A DNA stretch of 42,073 bases from CAYXOX01 sp964466745 (GTDB lineage: Bacteria > Pseudomonadota > Alphaproteobacteria > Rhodobacterales > Rhodobacteraceae): positions 1 through 42,073 of the forward strand of contig CAYXOX010000012.1 in assembly GCA_964466745.1 (NCBI GenBank), in the 5' to 3' direction. Below, in pieces: positions 31,719 through 39,531 of the stretch (position 1 is the first letter of the stretch; each line of letters opens with the position of its first letter). The notes beneath the pieces were generated by a model, which was not told the origin of the DNA, made no database searches, and saw only the letters and a list, made by a program, of their open reading frames with translations. The position numbers and the translations under genes are program-made.

Positions 31719-33574
31719 GCCGCGCCCTCCAGGTCGCCCTCCGCCACGCGCCAGCACCGGGTCTGCCGCCCGTCGGGCAGCGCGGTCAGAACCTGGGGCT
31801 CGGCCCGGCACCGATCGGTCGCCAGCGGACAGCGCCCGGCAAGGTAACAGCCCCGGGGCAGATCCACCGGCGAGGGGATTTCACCCGAGAGGCTGGCCGG
31901 CACGGGGTGGTCCACGCGGCGGCGGCCCGGGTCGGGAAACAGATGCGATGCCAGCAGCGCCCGCGCATAGGGGTGTTTCGGAGCCTCGAACACCTGCTCG
32001 ACGCTGCCGGCCTCCACGATCTGGCCGAGATACATCACCGCGACGCGGTGGCAGAGGTACTGCACGGTGGTCAGGTCGTGGCTGATGAAGAGGTAGGAAA
32101 GCCCGAGCTCGGCCTGGAGCTTGCGCAGGAGCGCCACGAGGCCGTTCACCGCGTTCGGCGCGAGCACGGAGGTGGGCTCGTCGAGCACGATGAACTCCGG
32201 GTTCGTGGCGAGCGCGCGCGCGATGTTCAGCCGTTGCATGGCCGAGGCGCCGAGGCCGCGGGGCCGGATATCGAGGGCGTTCGGGTCGAGCCCCACCATC
32301 TCCAGCAGCTCGCGGCACCGCGCGGTCTTCCGCGCGCTGGACAGATCGGTGTGCAGGTCCAGCGGCTCGCGCAGCACCCGCCCTATGGTCCAGCGCGGAT
32401 TGAGGCTGTCGTAGGGATCCTGGAACACGATCTGCAGGCGCGAGCGGAAGCCGCGCATCTGCCGCGCGGGGATGCCGCTGATGGGCTCTCCGCGATAGGT
32501 GATGCGGCCCGCGGTCGGCTCCTCGAGGCGCAAAAGGCAGCGGCCCACGGTCGTCTTGCCCGAGCCGCTCTCGCCCACCAGCCCCAGCGTCTCGCCCGGG
32601 CGGATATCGAGATCGACGGACTGAACCGCCTGCACCACCTTGTCGGAGCCGGCGATGGGAAAGGCCTTTGCCAGCGCCTCGACCTTCACCAGGGGCGCCT
32701 CGCTTCGGGCGGCAGCGGCCCCGCGGCGCAGCGCGTGGCTGGCCGCGTTCTCCCTCTGCAGGCTCAGGATCGCCTGGCTGTAGGCGTGCCGGGGCGCGGC
32801 GAAGAACTCGCGCACCGGGCGATCCTCCACGATCACCCCGTCGTGGAGCACCGCAACGCGGTCGCAGTAGTTGGCGACGATGCCGAGATCCTGCGTGATC
32901 AGGAGCATGGCGGAGCCGGTATCCTGCACCGTCTGCCACATCTCGTCGAGGAACTGCGCCTGGATGGTGACATCGAGGCCCGAGGTGGGCTCGTCGGCGA
33001 TCAGCAGCCGCGGGTTGGAAGAAAGCGCCATGGCGATGAGCGCGCGCTGCGCCATGCCGCCGGAGAGCTCGTGGGCATAGGCGTTCACCCGGCGTTCGGG
33101 GTCGTTGATGCCCACCCGGCGCAGCATCTCCACGGCGCGCTTCGACGCCTCGCCCCGGCCCGCCTCGTTATGGGCGCGGTAGACATTCCCGATCTGCCGG
33201 CCCACCCGCAGCATCGGATTGAGCGAGGCGCGGGGGTTCTGCACGATGATGCCGATGTCGCGCCCGCGGAGCCTGCGCAGATCGTCCTCGGCCATGCCGA
33301 GCAAATCCCGACCGCCGAAGAGGACCCTGCCCCGTTCGATCCGGCCGGGAGGGCGCACGATCCCCATCATCGCCAGCGCGGCGGTGGACTTGCCCGAGCC
33401 CGCATCCCCGATCAGCCCCACGACCTCGCGCTCGCGTACCGCGAGGCTGAGCCCGGTGAGGGGCCGCACGGGGCCCGCGGGCGTGGGATAGCTGACGGCG
33501 AGATCCTCCACCCGCAGGATCTCGGGCGCGGCGGGGCTCGCATCGGCGAGGTTCACCGGGTCACTGGCCGTCAT
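31715..33574 (-). CDS. ABC importer double ATPase (DppD-DppF fusion) with one degenerate ATP site
   Basis: A 619-residue fusion of two Opp/Dpp-type ATPases. Domain 1: Walker A GDAGSGKST (56-64), Q112, signature LSGGM (170-174), ADEP (D194, E195), D-loop SGLD, and Q228 where the switch histidine is expected. Domain 2: Walker A GESGSGKTT (334-342), Q385, LGASA (441-445) in place of LSGGQ, LDEP (D465, E466), SVLA in place of SALD, and H499 intact. All four deviations fall in the composite site built from Walker A of domain 1. The C-terminus has the oligopeptide/dipeptide extension with the CYLAGRCPLATDRC cysteines. It overlaps the permease gene by 14 bases and the GMC gene by four. Confidence 0.94.
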   Translation of the reverse strand: MTASDPVNLADASPAAPEILRVEDLAVSYPTPAGPVRPLTGLSLAVREREVVGLIGDAGSGKSTAALAMMGIVRPPGRIERGRVLFGGRDLLGMAEDDLRRLRGRDIGIIVQNPRASLNPMLRVGRQIGNVYRAHNEAGRGEASKRAVEMLRRVGINDPERRVNAYAHELSGGMAQRALIAMALSSNPRLLIADEPTSGLDVTIQAQFLDEMWQTVQDTGSAMLLITQDLGIVANYCDRVAVLHDGVIVEDRPVREFFAAPRHAYSQAILSLQRENAASHALRRGAAAARSEAPLVKVEALAKAFPIAGSDKVVQAVQSVDLDIRPGETLGLVGESGSGKTTVGRCLLRLEEPTAGRITYRGEPISGIPARQMRGFRSRLQIVFQDPYDSLNPRWTIGRVLREPLDLHTDLSSARKTARCRELLEMVGLDPNALDIRPRGLGASAMQRLNIARALATNPEFIVLDEPTSVLAPNAVNGLVALLRKLQAELGLSYLFISHDLTTVQYLCHRVAVMYLGQIVEAGSVEQVFEAPKHPYARALLASHLFPDPGRRRVDHPVPASLSGEIPSPVDLPRGCYLAGRCPLATDRCRAEPQVLTALPDGRQTRCWRVAEGDLEGAA

Positions 33575-34472
33575 AGCGTCGTTCCAGCGTGTTGCCGAGC
33601 ACGGCGAAGCCGAACACGGTGATGGAGATGGCAATGCCCGGGAAGACCGAGGGCCACCATTCCCCGAGGATGATCTGGTTGGCCCCGGTGGAGATCATCA
33701 GCCCCCATTCGGGCAGCGGCGGCCGCACCCCGGCGCCGACGAAGCTGAGCCCCGCCGTGAGCAGGATCGCGAACCCGATCGTCACCGAGGACTGGATCAG
33801 CGCCGGGGCCAGCGAGTTGGGCAGCACGTGCCGCGTGGCGACCACGAACTCGCTGTTGCCCATGGCGCGGGCGGCCTCGACGTAGCCGCGCACCTTCTGG
33901 CTCATCACCTCCGTCCGGGTGAGGCGGATGTAGATGGGCGTGTAGAGCAGCGCGAGCGCGATCACGATGTTCACCGTCGAGCGGCCCGCCAGCGCAACGA
34001 GGATCATCGCCGAGATGAACACCGGGAAGGATTGCAGCACGTCCGAAACGCGCATCAGCGTTTCGGTGAAGATGTTGCGGAAATAGCCCGCGAGCAGCCC
34101 GAAGAAGACACCGAGCAGGAGCGAAAGCGTGTTGGCCGCAAGCGCGATGGTCAGATCGACCCGCGGGGCGGAGATGACCCGCGAGAAGATGTCGAAACCC
34201 GTGGCATCGGTGCCGAACCAGTGCGGCGGGCGCTCGAGCTGCCCGGTGAGGTTCTGCCAGGCAAGACCCGGCCACTGGCCGAGCGGCGGCGGCGCCACCG
34301 AAACGCGGCCCGTGGCGAGGGTGGGGTCGTAGGGCGCGATGAGCGGGCCGAACGCGGCCAGGAAGGTCACGGTGGAAACGATCACCACCCCCACCCAGAA
34401 CAGCCAGTCGATACGGCGCCTCTCGGCGAGGATCGGCTCGATCGCGGGCAGATCGGTGTCGAGCCGGGCCAT
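33561..34472 (-). CDS. ABC transporter permease, DppC-like
   Basis: A 303-residue inner-membrane permease of the Opp/Dpp type. An N-terminal membrane helix (WLFWVGVVIVSTVTFLAAFG) is followed by a periplasmic loop with GTDATGFDIFSRVI, the typical DppC motif. Five further helices follow. The EAA loop that contacts the ATPase is YVEAARAMGNSEFVVATRHVLPN. ATG at 34472 shares one base with the stop of the first permease (TGATG). It overlaps the ATPase gene. It forms the translocation channel with the upstream permease. Confidence 0.94.
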   Translation of the reverse strand: MARLDTDLPAIEPILAERRRIDWLFWVGVVIVSTVTFLAAFGPLIAPYDPTLATGRVSVAPPPLGQWPGLAWQNLTGQLERPPHWFGTDATGFDIFSRVISAPRVDLTIALAANTLSLLLGVFFGLLAGYFRNIFTETLMRVSDVLQSFPVFISAMILVALAGRSTVNIVIALALLYTPIYIRLTRTEVMSQKVRGYVEAARAMGNSEFVVATRHVLPNSLAPALIQSSVTIGFAILLTAGLSFVGAGVRPPLPEWGLMISTGANQIILGEWWPSVFPGIAISITVFGFAVLGNTLERRYDGQ

Positions 34473-35500
34473 CAGTAGGTCACCCGCGGGTCGATCATGG
34501 CGTGCAGGATGTCGAGCGCGAGGTAGACCGCCAGCGAGATCGCGGTGATCACGAGGATCACCCCCTGGATCGCCGGGTAATCGAAGGCGAGGATCGAGCG
34601 GATCGCGTATTGCCCGAGCCCGCCGAGCGAGAAGACGCTCTCGACGAGAACCGCGCCGCCCAGCATGAAGCCGAAGAGGATGCCGATGAGCGTCATCGAG
34701 GGCGCCATCGCGGCCCGGAGCGCGTAGAGCGCCACCTTGCCCCGCGGCAGCCCGGCGCAGCGGGCGTAGAGCACGAAATCGGAGCCCAGCGCGCGCACCA
34801 TGTTCTGCCGGACCATCTTGATGATCGGCCCGGAGAGGATGAACACGAGCGTCGCCACCGGCAGCATGAAGTGGTGCAGCGCCTCGAAGAACACGTCGAG
34901 CCGCCCCGCGATCAGCGCGTCGACCGTCACGAAGCCCGTCACGGCCGGCGGGGCCGAGGTGAGCGGGGAGAGCACGCCCAGCGGCGGCGGCGCCACCCCG
35001 AGCACGAAGAAGAAGAGGTAGACGAAGAGCAGACCCCACCAGAACTCCGGCTGCGAGCCCGCGAAGAGCGAGTAGACGAAGACCCCCTTGTCGGCCGCGC
35101 CGCCAGGGCGCAGCGCGGCGAGCATCCCCACCGGAACGGAAACGAGCAGCGCCGCGGCGAAGGAGAAGACGAGAAGCTCCACCGTGAGCGGCAGCGACTT
35201 TCCGATCTCGGTGGCCACCGCCGTGCCCGTGACCCACGAAGTGCCGAGCGAGCCCTGCAGAAGCCCCGGCCCCTCCTGCGGCATCAGCCCGAGGTAGTGG
35301 CCGAGCTGCACCAGGACGGGCCGGTCGAGCCCGAGATTGGCCTCCGCCTGGGCGTAGGCCTCGGCGCTGGAGTTGAGCCCCACGAAGCGCGACACCGGAT
35401 CGGCCGGCAGCAGCCGGATCAGGAAGAACACCGCCACCGTCAGCACGAGAAGCTGGACGAACCCCACGGCGAGGCGGCGGATCACGTAGCGGGTGAGCAT
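34472..35500 (-). CDS. ABC transporter permease, DppB-like
   Basis: A 342-residue inner-membrane permease. It starts MLTRYVIRRLAVGFVQLLVL, the typical DppB first helix, and contains VFFLIRLLPADPVSRFVG and the EAA-like loop DFVLYARCAGLPRGKVALYALR. It ends with VYLALDILHAMIDPRVTY. ATG at 35500 gives the normal family start. An upstream in-frame ATG at 35530 would add ten hydrophilic residues and overlaps a hairpin. It lies 106 bases after the binding-protein gene. The gap has two hairpins. Confidence 0.93.
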   Translation of the reverse strand: MLTRYVIRRLAVGFVQLLVLTVAVFFLIRLLPADPVSRFVGLNSSAEAYAQAEANLGLDRPVLVQLGHYLGLMPQEGPGLLQGSLGTSWVTGTAVATEIGKSLPLTVELLVFSFAAALLVSVPVGMLAALRPGGAADKGVFVYSLFAGSQPEFWWGLLFVYLFFFVLGVAPPPLGVLSPLTSAPPAVTGFVTVDALIAGRLDVFFEALHHFMLPVATLVFILSGPIIKMVRQNMVRALGSDFVLYARCAGLPRGKVALYALRAAMAPSMTLIGILFGFMLGGAVLVESVFSLGGLGQYAIRSILAFDYPAIQGVILVITAISLAVYLALDILHAMIDPRVTY

Positions 35501-35529
35501 CGGGGCGAATTGTCCGTCCGGGGAAGGCA

Positions 35530-35550
35530 CGGGCCCCGCGAAGGGGCCCG
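35530..35550 (-). other. Hairpin 2 in the binding protein-permease gap
   Basis: CGGGCCCC-GCGAA-GGGGCCCG, a perfect 8-bp stem just before the permease start. On the minus strand it is the second of two stems in the 106-base gap. See the finding on differential expression. Confidence 0.6.
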
Positions 35551-35570
35551 GCGGTGGTTGTCGGCAAGGA

Positions 35571-35598
35571 GCGGGGCGCGCCGGTGCGGGCGCCCCGC
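35571..35598 (-). other. Hairpin 1 after the binding-protein gene
   Basis: GCGGGGCGC and GCGCCCCGC form a perfect 9-bp stem around a 10-base loop, starting nine bases after the stop of the binding-protein gene. There is no T-run. It is likely a 3' mRNA-stabilising or partial terminator structure. Confidence 0.6.
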
Positions 35599-35606
35599 CC
35601 GGAGCG

Positions 35607-37274
35607 TCACTCGAAGCTCAGATCGAAGAAGCGCACCGAGTTGTCGGGGTGCCACTGCAGCCCCTTGAGGCTCTCCGAGAAGGCCCACTGGGTGTTGTAT
35701 TCAACCACCGGCGCCCAGACGACATCTGCCATCAGCGTGTCCTGGATCGTGGCGAGCATCGCGTCGCGTGCCGCCGGGTCGGATTCCACCCGGGCCTGGG
35801 ACCACAGGGCGTCCATCTCCGCGTTGCGGTAGTTCACCATGTTGTTGAGGCCGCCGGCCTCGGGGGACACGAAGAAGAGCTGCACGGCATAGCCGGCATC
35901 GACGCCGATCGGCTTTTCCTGGTCGTTCACGGCGAAGGGCAGATCGCGCTTCACGAGCTGGCGGTCACCGTACTGCGTCTGCGGGATCGGGTTGAGCGTG
36001 ACGGGGAAGCCGATCTCGCGCATCGCGGTGGCGATCGCGTTCACGATGGGCCCAAGCGTGGTTTCCTTCTCCGAAACGTAGGTGAGCTGGAACGCCTCGC
36101 CGAAGGCTTCGAGCCCCGCACCGCCCGGGAAGCCCGCTTCCGCGAGCAGCGCAGCTGCACCCTCGGGATCGTAGGGGTACTGGGTTTCCGAGACGTGGTA
36201 GCCGGGGTAGCTCGACGGCACGTGACCCTGCCACGGCGTGGCCTGCCCGAAATAGGCGTTCTCGATGATCTGCTGGGTGGGGATCGAATGGGCCACGGCC
36301 CGGCGGATCAGAGGATTGTCGAAGGGTTCCACATCGAAGTTCATGTGGACAAAGAGGTTCTCGTTGCCCGAGACGCCCCCCACGGAGATGCCGTTGGCAC
36401 CGCGCAGGCTGTCGTATTCCCGCGGGGTGAGCGCCTGCACGAGCTGCGCCTGGCCCGAGCGCAGAACGACCACGCGGTTGGAGGATTGCGGAACCTTCTT
36501 CATCACCACGCGCTCGATCGCGGGCGCACCGCGGTAGTAGTCGGGGTTGGCGGCAAATACGATCTCGTCGTCCTTCGTCCAGCTCTCCACGCAGTAGGGG
36601 CCGAAGGAGGGCACGTTCACGTTGTTGGTGTAGTCGTGCGCCCAGGGATCCTCGGCGGTGGCGTTGGCCTCCATCAGCTCCTTGTCGAAGATGTGCAGCC
36701 CGAAGATCGTCAGCACCGGCAGGAAGAGCGCGTTCGGCTCGGACTGGCGGATGGTGACGGTGTAGTCGTCGATCTTCCGGATCTCGTCGCCCAGCTCCTT
36801 GGCGGCATCGTCGCCGAAGACATCCGGCGTGAAATTGGCGATCGAGGCGACGTTGGACAGGAACCAGCCGATCGGCGCCGCGCCGGAGACGGACTTGCCC
36901 CGCGCGAAGGTGTAGAGCACGTCGTCGGCGGTGAAGGTCGCGCCGTCGCAGCCCGTCACGCCCTGCCGCAGGTTGAGCGTCCAGGTGAGGGTTTCGGCGT
37001 CGTACTCCCAGCTCTCCACGAGGCGGCCTTCGAAGGTGGAGAAATCGGGCGTGACGATGCCATCCTCGTTGGGCGGGTTGGTGGCATAGCCGAAGAGCGG
37101 CTCCATCACGTTGACCATGCCGGTCTGGCTCGTGGGGATGGCGGCGGCAGGGCCGTCGTAGTTGAGCCCGGCCGGCACGTCTTCCGCGAGGAAGAGCAGA
37201 TCCTGCGCCTGGGCGGCCCCGGCGACGGCGAGTGCCGCCACCGACGCGTGCGCGAGACGTTTCATTGAAGTCAT
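35607..37274 (-). CDS. ABC transporter substrate-binding protein, family 5 (oligopeptide/dipeptide type)
   Basis: A 555-residue periplasmic binding protein. The signal peptide MTSMKRLAHASVAALAVAGAAQA is cut before QDLLF. The mature protein has the DppA/OppA layout: LVESWEYDAETLTWTLNLRQGV, FTADDVLYTFARG, NVPSFGPYCVESW, NPDYYRGAPAIERVVMKKV, NPLIRRAVAHSIPTQQIIE and YPYDPEGAAALLAEAGFPGG. ATG at 37274 is used; an ATG three codons later is equally possible. This is the first gene of unit D, with promoter and operator just upstream. Ligands of this family range from peptides to sugars and opines, so the cargo cannot be named. Confidence 0.93.
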   Translation of the reverse strand: MTSMKRLAHASVAALAVAGAAQAQDLLFLAEDVPAGLNYDGPAAAIPTSQTGMVNVMEPLFGYATNPPNEDGIVTPDFSTFEGRLVESWEYDAETLTWTLNLRQGVTGCDGATFTADDVLYTFARGKSVSGAAPIGWFLSNVASIANFTPDVFGDDAAKELGDEIRKIDDYTVTIRQSEPNALFLPVLTIFGLHIFDKELMEANATAEDPWAHDYTNNVNVPSFGPYCVESWTKDDEIVFAANPDYYRGAPAIERVVMKKVPQSSNRVVVLRSGQAQLVQALTPREYDSLRGANGISVGGVSGNENLFVHMNFDVEPFDNPLIRRAVAHSIPTQQIIENAYFGQATPWQGHVPSSYPGYHVSETQYPYDPEGAAALLAEAGFPGGAGLEAFGEAFQLTYVSEKETTLGPIVNAIATAMREIGFPVTLNPIPQTQYGDRQLVKRDLPFAVNDQEKPIGVDAGYAVQLFFVSPEAGGLNNMVNYRNAEMDALWSQARVESDPAARDAMLATIQDTLMADVVWAPVVEYNTQWAFSESLKGLQWHPDNSVRFFDLSFE

Positions 37275-37301
37275 GACCCCACGGAGCCTCCCTGTCGGAT
37301 T

Positions 37302-37317
37302 ATTTGTCCGGACAAAC
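37302..37317. promoter_or_regulatory. GntR operator copy 3 (unit D)
   Basis: ATTTGTCCGGACAAAC matches the consensus palindrome at 15 of 16 positions. It sits 28-43 bases before the binding-protein start, overlapping the -10 box and predicted start site of unit D. Confidence 0.8.
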
Positions 37318-37344
37318 TGAACCGGCGGTGTGACATGTTGTCAA
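37316..37344 (-). promoter_or_regulatory. Promoter of unit D
   Basis: On the minus strand, a perfect TTGACA (37344-37339), a 17-base spacer and TTCAGT (37321-37316). The start is predicted near 37309, inside operator copy 3, giving a classic repression layout. Confidence 0.6.
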
Positions 37345-37479
37345 CCGCAATCTTCGCAAGCACGGCCGCCGCCGCGGCGCCTCCCGGGCAAACACCCTGT
37401 CGGGCGGGGAAACGCGTGAATTCCACCAGTTCGGGAGCAACCCACCGGCCGCAAGCCGCCCCCGGCGGCCCCGAGAGGC

Positions 37480-37508
37480 TTGACAGGCGCGACATTCTGC
37501 CCTGATTT
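37480..37508 (+). promoter_or_regulatory. Promoter of unit E
   Basis: A perfect TTGACA (37480-37485), a 17-base spacer and TGATTT (37503-37508), with the start predicted near 37515 inside operator copy 4. The leader to the ATG at 37540 is about 25 bases and contains GGGAGAGG as ribosome site. Confidence 0.6.
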
Positions 37509-37520
37509 GTCCAGACAAAT
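37505..37520. promoter_or_regulatory. GntR operator copy 4 (unit E)
   Basis: ATTTGTCCAGACAAAT matches the consensus at 15 of 16, the difference being at the centre. Its centre is 203 bases from copy 3 in the same divergent region, so the two could act separately or through a loop. Confidence 0.8.
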
Positions 37521-37539
37521 TCAGGGAGAGGGCGCTGCC

Positions 37540-37851
37540 ATGCCGAGGATCGTGGTGCTGTTCAGCCTAAAGGAGGGCGTCGATCGCGCCGCCTACGAGG
37601 ACTGGGCGCGAACGGCCGACATACCAACCGTCAACGCGCTCGGTTCGGTGGCCTCGTTCACCGTGCACCGCAGCACGGGGCTTCTTGGCAGCGATGCCGC
37701 GGCCCCCTACGACTACATCGAGGTGCTCGACGTGACCGACATGGACGGGCTCTTCGCAGACATCTCCACCGAGGCGATGCAGGCGATCTCGGCGGCCTTC
37801 CAGCAGTTCGCCGAGAACCCGCAGTTCATCGTCACCGAAGATCTGGGCTAG
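37540..37851 (+). CDS. REDY-like (HapK-type) small protein
   Basis: A 103-residue protein that begins MPRIVVLFSLKEGVDRAAYE and has DWARTADIPTVNALGSVASF, HRSTGLLG, YDYIEVLDVTDMDGLFADI and ENPQFIVTEDL. This is the layout of REDY-like/HapK proteins, small ferredoxin-like-fold (dimeric alpha-beta barrel) proteins first noted in prodigiosin clusters. Their reaction is poorly known. ATG at 37540 has GGGAGAGG about eight bases upstream. It is first in unit E and four bases before the SDR gene. A role as a small cyclase, isomerase or hydrolase on a ring compound is conceivable but unsupported. Confidence 0.75.
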   Translation: MPRIVVLFSLKEGVDRAAYEDWARTADIPTVNALGSVASFTVHRSTGLLGSDAAAPYDYIEVLDVTDMDGLFADISTEAMQAISAAFQQFAENPQFIVTEDLG

Positions 37852-37855
37852 GCCG

Positions 37856-38689
37856 GTGGGACGCTTCACCGGCAAGACCGCCGTGATCACGGGCGCGGGG
37901 CGCAAGGGCGGCATCGGCGCAGGCGTCGCCGCGCGGCTCGCCGCGGAAGGCGCGCGCGTGGTGCTGCACGATCTGGGCAAGGTGGGCGGCGAGATCGCCC
38001 CGGCGCACGGCGTCGGCACCTCCGCGGAGCTCGAGGAGATCGCGGCGGGCATCCGCGCCACCGGCGCGGAGGTTTCCACCTTCTGCGGGGACATGCTCGA
38101 AGAGGCCGATGTCGCCGCCCTGATGGATCATGCGGCCGCCACCTTCGGAAGCGTGGACATCGTGATCAACAACGCCGGCATCGGCTACCTCTTCGGCCCG
38201 CTCGTCGAGATGGACGTGGACAAATGGGACGCCGTGCTCGGGGTGAACCTGCGCGGCGTCTTCCTTGGCCTCAAGCACGGCGCGCGCCACATGATCGCCC
38301 AGGGAACGGGCGGGCGCTTCGTGAACATCGCCAGCCAGGCGGCGAAATCCGGCTTCGCCTTCGCCACCGCCTACACCGCGTCGAAGCACGGCGTTCTGGG
38401 CCTCACCCGCGCCGCGGCGCTGGAACTCGCCGGGCACGGCATCACCGTGAACGCCGTCTGCCCCAACCACATCACCACCGGCCTCGGCGCCTGGCAGAAC
38501 GATTTCATGTCGCAAGCGCGCGGCCAGTCGGTGGAGGACTACCTCGCCGAGATGCGCGCGCGCATCCCGCTGGGCCGCACCGGCCAGGTGGAGGACATCG
38601 CGAAGGCCTGCGCGTTCCTGTGCTCCGAGGAGGCCGCCTACATCACCGCCGAGGCGATGAACGTCTCGGGCGGCGAGGAATACCACTGA
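37856..38689 (+). CDS. SDR-family oxidoreductase (2)
   Basis: A 277-residue short-chain dehydrogenase. The cofactor motif TGAGRKGGIG is near residue 12, with an insertion (GKVGGEIAPAHGVGTSAELE) after strand two, as in some actinobacterial-type SDRs. NNAGIGYLFG follows, then VNIASQAAKSG and YTASK, the catalytic Tyr-Lys pair. The start is GTG at 37856, four bases after the REDY stop. Its stop shares one base with the CoA lyase start (TGATG). It probably oxidises a hydroxyl on an intermediate, perhaps a 3-hydroxyacyl-CoA. The substrate cannot be named. Confidence 0.92.
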   Translation: MGRFTGKTAVITGAGRKGGIGAGVAARLAAEGARVVLHDLGKVGGEIAPAHGVGTSAELEEIAAGIRATGAEVSTFCGDMLEEADVAALMDHAAATFGSVDIVINNAGIGYLFGPLVEMDVDKWDAVLGVNLRGVFLGLKHGARHMIAQGTGGRFVNIASQAAKSGFAFATAYTASKHGVLGLTRAAALELAGHGITVNAVCPNHITTGLGAWQNDFMSQARGQSVEDYLAEMRARIPLGRTGQVEDIAKACAFLCSEEAAYITAEAMNVSGGEEYH

Positions 38690-39531
38690 TGCCCTCCCCC
38701 CGGCGCTCCATGCTCTTCGTGCCCGGCACCCGGCCGGACCGTTTCGCCAAGGCCGAGGCGGCGGGGGCCGACATGGTTTGCGTCGATCTGGAAGATGCCG
38801 TCGCGCCCGATCTGAAGGACGCGGCGCGCGATGACGCGGTGGGCTGGCTGGCGGCGGGCGACGGCACCGGGCCCGAGCGCGTGGTGCGCCTCAACGGGCT
38901 CAAGACCCTCGCCGGGCTGAAGGATCTGCAGGCCGTGGCGGAAGCCTGCCCCCGGCATGGCCTTGTCTTCCTGCCCAAGGTGGAAAGCGCCGGCGAACTG
39001 GCCGTGGCCGACGCCGTGCTTTCCGAGGCGGGCAGCCCCGCGGGCCTCATCGCGCTCGTCGAGAGCCTCGAGGGGCTTGCGCAGGTCGAGGCCATCGCAG
39101 CGGCCACTTCGCGCCTCGCCGCCCTCGTCTTCGGCGCGGCCGATTTCACCGCCGAGCTGGGCATCGAGATCGCGCCGGAGCCGCTGCTGCATGCCCGCGC
39201 ACGCATCGTGCTCGCCGCCGCCCGCGCCGGCATCGCCGCCCTCGACGTGCCGACGCTCGACGTGAAGAACACCGAGGCGACGGGCGCGGACGCCGCCCGC
39301 GCCCGCGCCATGGGCTTTACCGGAAAGGCCGCGCTCCACCCGGCGCAGATCGCGCCGATCCACGCCGCGTTCACGCCGTCGCCGGCCGAGGTGGAGAAGG
39401 CCCGCCGGATCGTCGCCGCCTTCGAAGCCAGCGAAACCGGCCTCGCGACACTCGACGGAAAGCTCGTCGAACGCCCGGTCGTGCGCGCCGCCGAGCGCGT
39501 GCTCGAAGCCGCGCGGGCCGCGGGGTCATGA
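38689..39531 (+). CDS. CitE-like CoA ester lyase (HpcH/HpaI family)
   Basis: A 280-residue TIM-barrel lyase of the group with citrate lyase beta chain, malyl-CoA lyase and citramalyl-CoA lyase. These split beta-hydroxyacyl-CoA esters using Mg2+. Motifs: RSMLFVPGTRPDRFAKA, DMVCVDLEDAVAPD (D33, E35, D36), VVRLNGL with the CoA-pyrophosphate arginine, LIALVESLEGL with a metal glutamate, and VFGAADFTAELGI with a metal aspartate. There are no CitD or CitF genes, so it is not a citrate lyase subunit. ATG at 38689 shares a base with the SDR stop and its end overlaps the next gene (ATGA). It probably performs the carbon-carbon cleavage of the pathway. Confidence 0.9.
   Translation: MPSPRRSMLFVPGTRPDRFAKAEAAGADMVCVDLEDAVAPDLKDAARDDAVGWLAAGDGTGPERVVRLNGLKTLAGLKDLQAVAEACPRHGLVFLPKVESAGELAVADAVLSEAGSPAGLIALVESLEGLAQVEAIAAATSRLAALVFGAADFTAELGIEIAPEPLLHARARIVLAAARAGIAALDVPTLDVKNTEATGADAARARAMGFTGKAALHPAQIAPIHAAFTPSPAEVEKARRIVAAFEASETGLATLDGKLVERPVVRAAERVLEAARAAGS

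Noticed and set aside
35505..35525. AATTGTCCGTCCGG before the DppB-like gene as a fifth operator
   Set aside because: Only one half-site matches; there is no dyad and no promoter beside it.
38689..39531. Citrate lyase beta subunit
   Set aside because: No CitD, CitF or CitC genes are nearby. The context with CoA-transferases fits a stand-alone CoA ester lyase.
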